NCBI GenBank assembly: GCA_052143655.1
Contig: JBKQSL010000309.1
Coordinates: forward strand, 1-58,327
Source: CAVSUR01 sp052143655
GTDB taxonomy: Bacteria; Actinomycetota; Actinomycetes; Streptosporangiales; Streptosporangiaceae
Direction: 5' to 3'
Length of the DNA: 58,327 nt
Shown here: piece by piece, positions 7,326-15,546 of the stretch
Position numbering within the stretch: position 1 is the first letter of the stretch
Layout: each line of letters begins with the position of its first letter
Notes under the pieces: generated by a model
Told to the model about the DNA's origin: nothing
Databases searched by the model: none
Seen by the model: only the letters and a program-made list of their open reading frames with translations
Translations under genes and position numbers: made by a program

Positions 7326-9241
7326 GCGGGCCGGGGACCGGCCCGGCGGGCCGCACGCTGACCGGCGCCGGCGGCCCGGCCGACCCGGTGCTGACCGAGA
7401 TCGTCGCCGGCAGCCTGGCCTCGATCGAGAAGGAGGTCGAGACCGCGATCGCCCGCACCGCGCGGTCCCCGATGATCCGCGACGCGCACGACTTCCGCGC
7501 GGGAATCCACGACCGGCTGCTGCGCAAGCTGACCGGCCGTTCCTACAGCGCCCTGGTGCACCCGGTCGCACGGGACTTCCCGCTCGCGCAGATGCGGCCG
7601 GGGGATGTGTTCTTCCACAACGATGTCTACTCCTCCGAGGGAGGCATCGGGCACCTGCCGGACCTGTGCGTCACCGTCCCGGTGTTCGACGACAGCGGCA
7701 CCGGGCCCGAGGTCGTCGCGTTCGTGCAGGCGTTCGGCCACCACGACGACATCGGCGGCGCGGTGCCCGGCTCGATGCCCAGCCACGCCACCAGCGTCTT
7801 CGAGGAAGGCCTGATGGTGCCGCCGATCCGGCTGCACGATGCGGGGGTGCCCAACCAGGCCGCGCTGACGATCATGACCCGCAACTCGCGGATGCCCGAG
7901 TCACTGGCGGCGGACCTGGACGCCGAGTGCGCCGCGTGCCGGCTCGGCGCCCGGCGGCTGGCCGCGTTGTTCGCCCGCTACGGCCGCGCCGCGGTCGAGG
8001 CCTGCTTCGACGAGATCGTCGCGGCCACCACCCGGACTTACCGCCGGGAGATCCTGGCGAAGATCCCGCCGGGCACCTGGACCTGGGAGGACTACGCCGA
8101 GCACGACGGGGTGGACGAGCCGCGGCTGCACACCCAGCGGATCACGCTCACCCGCACCCGCGACGACGAGCCGGGCGGCGCCCGGCTGATCCTGGACTTC
8201 ACCGGCACCGGCCCGCAGGCGAGGGGCCCGATCAACCATGCCGCGAACTACGCCGACGGCAACTTCCTGGCCAAATGGCTCGCGCCGGTCCTGCGCAACC
8301 TCGCCGACAGTCCCGAGCGGATGGCGCAGCTGGACGTGAACGAGGGCGTGGTCGAGCTGATCGAGATGCGGTTCCCGCCGCCGGGCACCCTGCTCACCCC
8401 GGTGTTCCCGGCGCCCACCAACGCTCGCACGTTCGTGATCCTGCGGCTGCTCGGCGTCCTCGCCGGGGTGCTGGCCAAGGCCGTCGGCGGCCGGATGCCC
8501 GCCGACCAGGAGACGATCCGCTACACCGGCGTGTACGGCGCTACCGCGGACGGCGAGCCGTTCCTGCTGCGCGAGGTGCTCGGCGGCGGCTCAGGCGGCC
8601 GGTACTACGCCGACGGCGAGGACACGGTGCACGTGGTCCCCGACTCGCGCAACCTGCCCGCCGAGTTCACCGAGGCCCGGTTCCCGGTGCTGGTGGAGCG
8701 GCTCGGGCTGGCCACCGACTCCGGCGGCCCCGGCCAGTTCCGCGGCGGGCTCGGCTACGAGAAGATCATCCGGATGCGCGCGGACGGGTACTTCATGTCG
8801 ATCGCCGACCGGTCGATCCTGGCCTGCTGGGGGATCAGCGGCGGCCGGGCCGGCCAGCCGTTCCGGGTCACGATCGACCCCGGCGGCCCGGCCGAGCGGG
8901 ACGTGCCCGCCCTCGCCGACGGCGAGTTCGTGCCCGCCGGCACGGCGATCCGTATCCGCACCACCGGCGGCGGCGGCTGGGGCGACCCGCTGGACCGGGA
9001 CCCGGCGCTGGTGGCCCGCGACGTCCGGCACGGCAAGGTATCCCGGCCGGCCGCCGCCGATGCCTACGGCGTGGTCCTCACCGGGCCGGATGATGCCCCG
9101 GCCGCCGACGCGGCCGCGACCCGAGATCTGCGCGCCCGGCAGCGGGCCGCCCGCCCGGCCCGGCGCCCGTTCTTCGACCGCGGCCCCGGCTACGCCGCGC
9201 TGTCCGGCGGCCAGGACGCTGCGGAGGCGGACTGGCTGTGA
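7322..9241 (+). CDS. hyuB: Hydantoinase/oxoprolinase family subunit B (HyuB)
   Basis: 639 aa from the GTG at 7322, which overlaps the hyuA stop. The open frame reaches back to about 7025, but the family similarity begins with LTEIVAGSLASIEKEVETAI, just after this GTG. Other HyuB landmarks: RDFPLAQMRPGDVFFHNDVY, HHDDIGGAVPGSMPSHATSV, NHAANYADGNF and, near the end, RTTGGGGWGDPLDRDP. It forms the second half of the ATP-dependent cyclic amidase with HyuA. A gap of 66 bases with a fresh ribosome site follows before the ring-opening amidohydrolase gene. Confidence 0.9.
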   Translation: MSGPGTGPAGRTLTGAGGPADPVLTEIVAGSLASIEKEVETAIARTARSPMIRDAHDFRAGIHDRLLRKLTGRSYSALVHPVARDFPLAQMRPGDVFFHNDVYSSEGGIGHLPDLCVTVPVFDDSGTGPEVVAFVQAFGHHDDIGGAVPGSMPSHATSVFEEGLMVPPIRLHDAGVPNQAALTIMTRNSRMPESLAADLDAECAACRLGARRLAALFARYGRAAVEACFDEIVAATTRTYRREILAKIPPGTWTWEDYAEHDGVDEPRLHTQRITLTRTRDDEPGGARLILDFTGTGPQARGPINHAANYADGNFLAKWLAPVLRNLADSPERMAQLDVNEGVVELIEMRFPPPGTLLTPVFPAPTNARTFVILRLLGVLAGVLAKAVGGRMPADQETIRYTGVYGATADGEPFLLREVLGGGSGGRYYADGEDTVHVVPDSRNLPAEFTEARFPVLVERLGLATDSGGPGQFRGGLGYEKIIRMRADGYFMSIADRSILACWGISGGRAGQPFRVTIDPGGPAERDVPALADGEFVPAGTAIRIRTTGGGGWGDPLDRDPALVARDVRHGKVSRPAAADAYGVVLTGPDDAPAADAAATRDLRARQRAARPARRPFFDRGPGYAALSGGQDAAEADWL

Positions 9242-9307
9242 CAGCATCACCGATGCGCCCGGCGCGGCCGTTCCGCCGCCAGGTTCACCAGCCGAAGGAG
9301 TGAGTCA

Positions 9308-10417
9308 GTGCCCGAGCCGATCGAGGTCCGCAAGATCCCGCTGCACCATGTGTCCGACGCCAGCGAGCTGGCCGCGCTCATCGATGACGGCGTGCTGGAG
9401 GCCGACCGGGTGGTCGCGGTCATCGGCAAGACCGAGGGCAACGGCGGCGTCAACGACTACACCCGCATCCTCGCCGACCGGGCGTTCCGCGACGTGCTCG
9501 TGGCCAGGGGCAGGCGCGGCCCGGCCGCGGTCGGGCAGGTGCCCATCGTCTGGTCCGGCGGCACTGACGGCGTGCTCAGCCCGCACGCCACCGTGTTCGC
9601 CACCGTTCCGGCCGGCCGGGCGCCGGCCACCAGCGAGCCGCGGCTGTCGGTCGGGTTCGCGATGAGCGAGCCGCTGCTGCCCGAGGAGATCGGCCGCAAC
9701 CCCATGATCATCAAGGTGGCTGACGCGGTGCGCACCGCGATGGCCCAGGCCGGGATCACCGACCCGGCGGACGTGCACTACGTGCAGACCAAGACGCCGC
9801 TGCTGACGATCCGCACGATCCGCGACGCCAGGAGCCGCGGGCAGACGGTGCGGACCGAGAACACCGGCGACTCGATGGACCTGTCCAACGGGTGCGCCGC
9901 CCTCGGCATCGCGTTCGCGCTCGGCGAAATCGCCATGCCTGCCGACGAGGATGTGCTGCGCGACCGCGGCCTGTACTCGGCGGTGGCCTCGTGCTCCTCC
10001 GGCGTGGAGCTGGATCAGGCGCAGGTGGTCGTGGCCGGCAATGTCGCCGGGATCGGCGGCCGGTACCGCATCGGCCACTCGGTGATGCGCGACGCGCTGG
10101 ATGCCGACGGCATCTGGTCGGCGATCCGCGACGCTGGCCTGGACCTGCCTGACCGGCCGCGCCCGGGTGACCTGGACGGCCGCCTGGTCAACGCCTTCCT
10201 CAAGTGCGAGGCCAGCGGTGACGGCATGGTCCGGGGCCGGCGCAACGCGATGCTCGACGATTCCGACGTGCACTGGCACCGCCAGATCAAGGCCTGCGTC
10301 GGGGGTGTCGCGGCCTCGGTGACTGGCGACCCGGCCGTGTTCGTCTCGGTGTCGGCCGCCCACCAGGGTCCCGACGGCGGCGGCCCGGTCGCTGCCATCG
10401 TCGACCTCGGCGGCTGA
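9308..10417 (+). CDS. Ring-opening amidohydrolase (barbiturase/cyanuric acid hydrolase family)
   Basis: 369 aa, the family's normal length. The three-repeat fold is visible as three Ser motifs (WSGGTDGVLSPH near residue 83, SSGVELDQAQVVVAGN near 233, SVSAAHQGPDGGGP near 345) and three Lys motifs (GKTEGNGGVND, VQTKTPLL, FLKCEASGDG), matching the three Ser-Lys pairs of AtzD/barbiturase. The family cuts the C-N bond of barbituric acid (to ureidomalonate) or cyanuric acid; I cannot say which. The GTG start is set by AAGGAG just upstream. It sits last in the Mo-hydroxylase/Hyu operon. In Rhodococcus the oxidative uracil pathway pairs a uracil/thymine dehydrogenase with barbiturase, which makes that route a good model here. 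Confidence 0.9.
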   Translation: MPEPIEVRKIPLHHVSDASELAALIDDGVLEADRVVAVIGKTEGNGGVNDYTRILADRAFRDVLVARGRRGPAAVGQVPIVWSGGTDGVLSPHATVFATVPAGRAPATSEPRLSVGFAMSEPLLPEEIGRNPMIIKVADAVRTAMAQAGITDPADVHYVQTKTPLLTIRTIRDARSRGQTVRTENTGDSMDLSNGCAALGIAFALGEIAMPADEDVLRDRGLYSAVASCSSGVELDQAQVVVAGNVAGIGGRYRIGHSVMRDALDADGIWSAIRDAGLDLPDRPRPGDLDGRLVNAFLKCEASGDGMVRGRRNAMLDDSDVHWHRQIKACVGGVAASVTGDPAVFVSVSAAHQGPDGGGPVAAIVDLGG

Positions 10418-10419
10418 CC

Positions 10420-10437
10420 CCGCACGGTCGCGTGCGG
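10420..10437 (+). terminator. Hairpin after ring-opening amidohydrolase gene
   Basis: Perfect 7-bp stem CCGCACG/CGTGCGG with a 4-nt loop, starting 2 nt after the stop codon at 10417. No U-tract, as is common in GC-rich actinomycetes. Probable end of the Mo-hydroxylase operon. Confidence 0.55.
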
Positions 10438-10481
10438 TGGCCGCGAGGCCGCGCAGGCCCTCCTGGCTGGCTGAGATCTCT

Positions 10482-10497
10482 CTCATCGACGGCTCAT
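10482..10497 (+). promoter_or_regulatory. Candidate OmpR-type response-regulator site
   Basis: CTCAT at 10482-10486 and again at 10493-10497, exactly 11 bp apart, one helical turn, as expected for a tandem OmpR/PhoB-family dimer. It lies upstream of the Arg-rich peptide gene. Similar 11-bp-spaced CTCAT/CTCAG and GCTCTG pairs occur between the kinase gene and the divergent ABC exporter. Confidence 0.5.
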
Positions 10498-10572
10498 GGC
10501 CGTCCCATCGCCGGCCGCGAGAGTGGAGTCAGCCGGAGGACGACAGCTTCGGAAGACAGGAAGGAAAGAGCC

Positions 10573-10707
10573 ATGACTCACCTGCACCACGCCAGCCGCG
10601 GATTCGCTCGCCAGCGCGCCACCGCGAAGCGGGACTCCAGTAAGGACCGGCGCGACCGCCGGGACCGCAAGGGCCGCCGGGACCGGCGCGGCCGGCGCGA
10701 CGGCTAG
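10573..10707 (+). CDS. 44-residue arginine-rich peptide, unknown function
   Basis: A short frame opening with ATG after a good ribosome site (AGGAAGG, about 10 nt upstream). It encodes MTHLHHASRGFARQRATAKR followed by a tail of RDRR/KGRR-type repeats, strongly basic and without hydrophobic segments. No family recognised; it could bind nucleic acid or another polyanion, or be a signal or effector peptide. Reasons to accept it: a clear ribosome site, a possible regulator site about 75 bp upstream and a strong hairpin right after its stop. It is convergent with the two-component system genes. Confidence 0.6.
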   Translation: MTHLHHASRGFARQRATAKRDSSKDRRDRRDRKGRRDRRGRRDG

Positions 10708-10718
10708 CGCTATCCCGG

Positions 10719-10756
10719 CAGGCCGGGGCCCGGGCGGCAGCCCGGGTCCCGGCCTG
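10719..10756. terminator. Bidirectional hairpin between peptide gene and response regulator
   Basis: 17-bp stem (10719-10735 with 10740-10756) with one G-U wobble and a 4-nt GGCA loop. It can end the peptide transcript from the left and the two-component operon from the right. Confidence 0.8.
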
Positions 10757-10800
10757 ATCCGTGTCAAGGCACCGGGCAGCGAGCGGGCCGGGCCCCGGGC

Positions 10801-11475
10801 TCAGCGGGTCCCGGCCGGCATCCGGAGCCGGTACCCGGCGCCGCGCATGGTGACGATGCGATCCGCGCCGATCTTGTTGCGCAGGTACCGGACGTAGACC
10901 TCGACAACATTGGACCCCGGGTCGTAGTCGTAGCCCCAGACTTGGCTCAGCAGCTGCTCGCGGCTGAGCACCTGGCCGGGGTGGCGCATCAGCATCTCCG
11001 CGAGCGCGAACTCGCGCGCCGACAGGTCCACGGCCCGGCCGCCGGCGTGCGCCTGCCGCGTCCGCAGGTCGAGGGTGAGGTCGCCGCAGGTCAGCACGAA
11101 GGCCGCAGCGGCGTGCGCCGGCCGCAGCCGCAGCCGCACCCGGGCTAGCAGCTCAGCGAGCCGGAACGGCTTGCTCATGTAGTCGTCCGCGCCGCCGTCC
11201 AGGCCCGCCACGATGTCGGCGGGCTGGCTGCGGGCGGTCAGCACGATGATCGGCAGCGGGCTGCGCTCGCGGCGCAGCTGCGCCAGCACCTGCGCGCCGT
11301 CCCGCCCGGGCAGGCCGAGGTCCAGCAGCATGAGATCGAACTGGCCAGACCTCGCCTTCTCCAGCGCGGCAATGCCGTCGGCGGCATGTGCGGTGACGTG
11401 CCCCTCGGACTGCAGGCCCCGGGCCAGGAACCGCACGATGTGCGGCTCATCCTCGGCGATCAGTATGCGGCTCAT
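10801..11475 (-). CDS. OmpR-family response regulator
   Basis: 224 aa: receiver domain (acidic pair E8/D9/E10, phospho-acceptor D52 in LLDLGLPG, T80, K102) followed by a C-terminal winged helix (DLSAREFALAEMLMRHPGQV, then SNVVEVYVRYLRNKI and RGAGYRL). It is encoded downstream of, and overlapping by 4 nt, its sensor kinase, so the two are co-made. Likely targets by position are its own operon, the divergent ABC exporter and the Arg-rich peptide gene, all of which carry 11-bp-spaced direct repeats upstream. The stimulus is unknown. Confidence 0.95.
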   Translation of the reverse strand: MSRILIAEDEPHIVRFLARGLQSEGHVTAHAADGIAALEKARSGQFDLMLLDLGLPGRDGAQVLAQLRRERSPLPIIVLTARSQPADIVAGLDGGADDYMSKPFRLAELLARVRLRLRPAHAAAAFVLTCGDLTLDLRTRQAHAGGRAVDLSAREFALAEMLMRHPGQVLSREQLLSQVWGYDYDPGSNVVEVYVRYLRNKIGADRIVTMRGAGYRLRMPAGTR

Positions 11476-12875
11476 GGCGAGCTGTCCTCTCGTTCCTGCG
11501 GGACGAAGACGCAGGGGACCGACAGCCGGAACACGGCACCGCCGCCCGTCCGGTCCGTCACCTCGACCCTGCCCTGGTGGGCCACGGCGATCGCGGCCAC
11601 GATGGACAGTCCCAGCCCGCCGCCCTCGGTGCGCCGCTGGTCCAGGCGGGCGAAGCGGTCGAAGATCCGCTGTCGCTGGCCGGGCGGGATCCCCGGCCCG
11701 CGATCCGCGACGGTGAACACGACCCGCCCGGCCACGATCGCGGAACTGAGCTCCACCGGCAGCCCGGCTGGGGTGTGCGCGGCCGCGTTCGCGGCCAGCT
11801 GCATGACGGCCTGGGTAATGCGCTGCTCGTCCAGCATCACCCGGCCCTGCGCGGACCCGGCCAGCAGCCAGGGACGGCGGCCGAGCGCGCGGGCCTTGGC
11901 GGCCAGCGCGGCGGTGAGGGCCGCCAGGTCAGCCGGCGCCGGATGCAGGAAGTCGGGTCGTTCGCTGCCGGCTAGCAGCAGCAGTTCGTCTACCAGCATG
12001 GTCATCCGGGCCAGCTCGTCGGCCGCGATCGCCAGGGTCGCCGCATCCTCGGCGTCGCTGACCGTGAGGATGTCCAGGTTTCCCTGGATGATCGTGATCG
12101 GCGTCCGCAGCTCGTGACCGGCATCGGCCAGAAAGCGCCGCTGCGCCGTCAGCGCGGCCGCCAGCCGGTCCAGCATGCCGTTGAAGGTGGCCGCCAGCTC
12201 GCTGACCTCGCTGTGGCCCCGCACCGGGATGCGCCCCGACAGGTCCGTGTCGGTGATGCGGCGCGCCAGCTCGGTGGTCTGGCGGACCGGCCGCAGTACC
12301 CGCCCGGCGGCCAGCCACGCGATCAGGCAGCCGGCCAGCAGAGCGACGGCCTCGGCCTCTATCTGCAGCCGGGTCGTGCGCGCCACCGTGGCCAGGTCCC
12401 GGCCAGTGAGCACCGCGGCGATGAACACGCCGCGGGCTGGATCGCCCGGTATCCGGACGCTGACCGCCGCGTATCGCGCCTGGCGGCCGCCCAGGCGCCC
12501 GGTCCCGGCCGCCGAGCCGTCGACCACTGCCCAGCGCGCCAGCAGAGCCGGGCTGGCGCCGAACGCCGCAGCTGCCGAGTTAGCGCTCGTCGCGACGACG
12601 CGCCCGTTCACCATGCCGAGCAGCGCGACGTCGTTCTCCAGGATCGCCTGGCTCGTGCGCGCGCGCAGCAGCGCGGTAACCGTGCCCGGCATCCCGGCCT
12701 GCGGCTCGCGCCGCGCCGCCAGCCTGCGGAACTCGGCGATCTCATGCCTCAGCTCCGCGATGGCCTGGCCGTTTACCTGCCGGACCAGCAGCAGGTGCGT
12801 GACGCCCACCGACGCGGCGAGCGCGAGCGCAAGCAGCAGCACGGAGCTGCCGAGTATGCGGGCCCGCGCGGACAT
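11472..12875 (-). CDS. Sensor histidine kinase
   Basis: 467 aa from the ATG at 12875 (MSARARILGSSVLLLALALA). The frame stays open to 13076, but that extension lacks family features and would cover the likely control region. Domains: N-terminal membrane helix, extracytoplasmic sensor of about 130 residues, second helix (AVALLAGCLIAWLAAG), HAMP, the HisKA H-box FLADAGHELRTPI, then N, G1 (DRGPGIP) and G2 (GGGLGLSIV) boxes of the ATPase. It is the classic EnvZ-like layout. Its start overlaps nothing; its stop overlaps the response regulator start. Confidence 0.93.
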   Translation of the reverse strand: MSARARILGSSVLLLALALAASVGVTHLLLVRQVNGQAIAELRHEIAEFRRLAARREPQAGMPGTVTALLRARTSQAILENDVALLGMVNGRVVATSANSAAAAFGASPALLARWAVVDGSAAGTGRLGGRQARYAAVSVRIPGDPARGVFIAAVLTGRDLATVARTTRLQIEAEAVALLAGCLIAWLAAGRVLRPVRQTTELARRITDTDLSGRIPVRGHSEVSELAATFNGMLDRLAAALTAQRRFLADAGHELRTPITIIQGNLDILTVSDAEDAATLAIAADELARMTMLVDELLLLAGSERPDFLHPAPADLAALTAALAAKARALGRRPWLLAGSAQGRVMLDEQRITQAVMQLAANAAAHTPAGLPVELSSAIVAGRVVFTVADRGPGIPPGQRQRIFDRFARLDQRRTEGGGLGLSIVAAIAVAHQGRVEVTDRTGGGAVFRLSVPCVFVPQEREDSSP

Positions 12876-13031
12876 CAGCGGTCGCCAGTGCTCCCGGGCT
12901 GGGCCGGCCGCGCGGGCGAGTTCCGGCGATCGCCAGTCCGGCGGCCGAGCCGCCGGACGGATCTGCGCCAGGGCGCGGCATGCGGTCACGCTTCCAGTGT
13001 CAGCGCGCGCCTCTGCCGGGCAGCTGATACT

Positions 13032-13048
13032 GCTCTGCGCCCGCTCTG
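13032..13048. promoter_or_regulatory. 11-bp-spaced direct repeat GCTCTG
   Basis: GCTCTG at 13032-13037 and 13043-13048, start-to-start 11 bp, in the divergent region between kinase and ABC exporter. Candidate response-regulator site, weaker in sequence than the CTCAT pairs. Confidence 0.35.
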
Positions 13049-13071
13049 AATCCGGCCCAGATGGCAGGCGT

Positions 13072-13087
13072 CTCATCCGGGCCTCAG
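13072..13087. promoter_or_regulatory. Candidate OmpR-type response-regulator site
   Basis: CTCAT at 13072-13076 and CTCAG at 13083-13087, 11 bp apart, immediately upstream of the longest possible ABC exporter frame. Same layout as 10482-10497. It argues that the kinase starts at 12875 rather than 13076, and that the exporter may start later than 13092. Confidence 0.5.
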
Positions 13088-13091
13088 CACC

Positions 13092-15149
13092 GTGCCAGCC
13101 GGGGCCGCCAGCATGGACAGGGCCGGGGCAAGACCGCCCCGTGAATCCGGCCCGGCGAAAGGCGGCCCTGTCGTGCTCATCATCATCATCATCCTGGCGG
13201 CCGCTGCGTGCGCCCTGCTGCTGGCCGCCGGATTCGCTGTCCGCAGTCGGCTGGCTGGCCGGCCGATTACCGCGGACGGCGAGCCGATCGGCTGGGGCAG
13301 CGGAGGGTCATCGGCGCAGTGGCGCGGCCTGGCCCGGTTCCTGCTGCGGCGGGATAAGGGTCTCACGGCCCTCGCCGCCGGCCTGCTTCTCGCCGACGCG
13401 CTGCTCGCGCTTGCCGCCCCGTGGCCGCTGCTGATCATCGTCGACCATGGGCTCAGCCACCACCCCTTCCCGAGCTGGCTCGCGGCGCTGAGCGCGCTGT
13501 CCCCGCTGCGGCTCGCGGCGGCGGCGGCTGCGGGCGGCCTGCTGCTGCTCGCGGCCGGCTCAGCCGCGGGCTACCTGGTCAGCTTCCTGATGGGCCGGAT
13601 CAACGAGCGGATGTCCGCGCAGCTGCAGGCCAGCCTGGTCGGTCACCTGCTGCGGGCGGCGCCGCAGCAGGTGACCGCCTATCCGCAGGGGGAGCTGGAC
13701 AGCCGGGTCAGCGACGACGCGGTCCAGATCGCCGACACGCTGGCGGAGATCGCGGAGACCGTCCTGCCCGACGTAGCCGTGCTGGCCGGGATGATCGTCT
13801 TTACCGCGCTGCTGGACTGGCGGGTGACCCTCATCGTGGTGGCGGTCATCCCGCTGTACGCGCTGACCGCGCGGTGGCGGAACAGCTCGCTGCAGCCCGC
13901 GCAGCGCATCGCGCGGGCGCGCGACGGCGACCTCGCCGCGCTGACCGCCGACCTGCTGGCCCGCATCCCCGCGGTGCACCTCTTCGACCGGGCGCAGATC
14001 GAATCGGATCGGTACGCGGCGGCCAGCAGCCGGGCTGCCAGCGCAGCTGCCGTCGCGCAGGACGCCGGGGCCCGGTTCTCCCCGGTCACTGACACGCTGC
14101 CCGGCCTCGGCCTGGCCGCTGCGCTGCTGGCGGGCACGGTGGAGGTGACCGCGGGGCGGCTGACCCTCGGCGGGCTGCTGGTGCTGCTGGCCTACCTGTC
14201 CAGCCTGACCGAGCCGGTCCGGTCCCTGGCCCGGCTGAGCGCCGCGGTCGCCCAGGGCAATGCGAGCCGGGACCGGGTGGGCGAATTGCTCGCGATGCCC
14301 CGGCTGAAGCCCGCCGGGCAGGCGCCCGCACGGCGGAGCGCCCAGCCTGGCCGGCCGGGCGGCCAGGTGCTCATCACCGGCCCGGCGGGGCTGCCGGTCA
14401 GCATGACCGGCGTCGTCTACGCTCCGCGGCCGGGACGGCAGGTACTCGCCGCCGCCACGTTCCGGGCCTGCGGCGGCGAGCTGGTGTCGCTGACCGGCCC
14501 GTCGGGTGCCGGTAAATCGACGCTGCTCTCGCTGCTGGTGCGGCTGGCCGAGCCGCAGGCCGGGCAGATCACCATCGGCGGCCGGGACATCGGACAGCTG
14601 CCGCTGCCCGTGCTGCGTCAGCTGGTGACGCTGGTGCCGCAGGATCCGTGGCTGCGCACGGGAACGATCGCCGAGAACATCGGGGACGGCCGCCCGGGTG
14701 CCTCGCGGGCCCGGATCATGGCGGCGGGGGCCAGCGCGGACGTTGATTCCTTCGCGGCGGAGTGGCCGGACGGCTACGACACGCCCGTCGGGCCGCACGG
14801 CCAGCAGCTGTCAGGCGGCCAGCAGCGGCGGGTGGCAGTCGCCCGGGCGCTGCTGCGCGACGCCCCGGTGCTGCTCCTGGACGAGCCGACGGCGGGCCTC
14901 GACCCGGCAGCCGAGTCCCGGCTGGTGAGCGGCCTGCAGGCGGCCGCGCGCGGCAAGACGGTCATCCTGGTGACCCACCAGGCGCGCCTCGCCGCCATGG
15001 CCGACCGCATCCTGCTGCTGCGGCAGGGCCGACTGGAGGAGGCGGGGCCGCCGGACACTGCCAGGCGAGGCCGGGCGCCTGCCGCTCCCGGCATCACCTC
15101 GCCGGGAATGTCCCAGGTGATGAGCCGGCTGGCGCCGTCAGCTCGCTGA
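13092..15149 (+). CDS. ABC exporter, fused membrane and ATPase domains
   Basis: 685 aa in the longest form; in-frame starts at 13113 and 13173 are possible and the last is attractive, since membrane helix LIIIIILAAAACALLLAAG begins right there. The transmembrane domain carries about six helices after residue 80. The ATPase is complete: Walker A GPSGAGKST, Q-loop LVPQDPW, signature LSGGQQRR, Walker B VLLLDEPT, H-loop VTHQ. It should work as a homodimer or heterodimer moving an unknown substrate outward. It is divergent from the two-component operon, a common arrangement when the exporter is the regulated target. Confidence 0.9.
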   Translation: MPAGAASMDRAGARPPRESGPAKGGPVVLIIIIILAAAACALLLAAGFAVRSRLAGRPITADGEPIGWGSGGSSAQWRGLARFLLRRDKGLTALAAGLLLADALLALAAPWPLLIIVDHGLSHHPFPSWLAALSALSPLRLAAAAAAGGLLLLAAGSAAGYLVSFLMGRINERMSAQLQASLVGHLLRAAPQQVTAYPQGELDSRVSDDAVQIADTLAEIAETVLPDVAVLAGMIVFTALLDWRVTLIVVAVIPLYALTARWRNSSLQPAQRIARARDGDLAALTADLLARIPAVHLFDRAQIESDRYAAASSRAASAAAVAQDAGARFSPVTDTLPGLGLAAALLAGTVEVTAGRLTLGGLLVLLAYLSSLTEPVRSLARLSAAVAQGNASRDRVGELLAMPRLKPAGQAPARRSAQPGRPGGQVLITGPAGLPVSMTGVVYAPRPGRQVLAAATFRACGGELVSLTGPSGAGKSTLLSLLVRLAEPQAGQITIGGRDIGQLPLPVLRQLVTLVPQDPWLRTGTIAENIGDGRPGASRARIMAAGASADVDSFAAEWPDGYDTPVGPHGQQLSGGQQRRVAVARALLRDAPVLLLDEPTAGLDPAAESRLVSGLQAAARGKTVILVTHQARLAAMADRILLLRQGRLEEAGPPDTARRGRAPAAPGITSPGMSQVMSRLAPSAR

Positions 15150-15491
15150 CTTCCCGGCGGCCGGCCTGTGACCCGGCTCGCCGCCCGGCTGACGGTGCGC
15201 GGCGGCTCCCGCGGCCGGGCCGGGTCCCGCGGCCGGGCCGGCTGACGCCCTGGCGGCTGCCCGGGCCGCCGCGGGCTGGGTGATCGCCGGGAGCACCGAG
15301 GTCAGCTCCCCGCTGGCGCGCGCCGCGGCGGCCTGCTGCGCGCGCTGCTCATCGACCCGGCGGGTGGCGGCCGCCAGCCGGGCTGCCATCTCCCGCCGCC
15401 GTCGCGCCTGTGCGTGCGCCGCCCGGGCGCGCCCGCCCGCCCACGCCAGTACCACCACGCCGACCACGATGACAATGACCAGGCCGGTCAC
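15138..15491 (-). CDS. Hypothetical single-pass membrane protein
   Basis: 117 aa: one N-terminal helix (TGLVIVIVVGVVVLAWAG), a basic Arg/Ala-rich segment likely to form a coiled coil (residues about 22-60), then a low-complexity Ala/Pro tail. GTG start at 15491 with a GGCGGGG-like site. Its end overlaps the ABC exporter's end by 12 nt (convergent). No family recognised. Confidence 0.55.
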   Translation of the reverse strand: MTGLVIVIVVGVVVLAWAGGRARAAHAQARRRREMAARLAAATRRVDEQRAQQAAAARASGELTSVLPAITQPAAARAAARASAGPAAGPGPAAGAAAHRQPGGEPGHRPAAGKSAS

Positions 15492-15546
15492 CGATACCCC
15501 GCCTTCGCCCGCAGAGCCTTCCCGACATCTTCCAGGCTATGCGCCT

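Noticed and set aside
12876..13076. Longer N-terminus for the sensor kinase
   Set aside because: The extension lacks features and covers candidate regulator sites; the ATG at 12875 places the first membrane helix at the N-terminus as usual.
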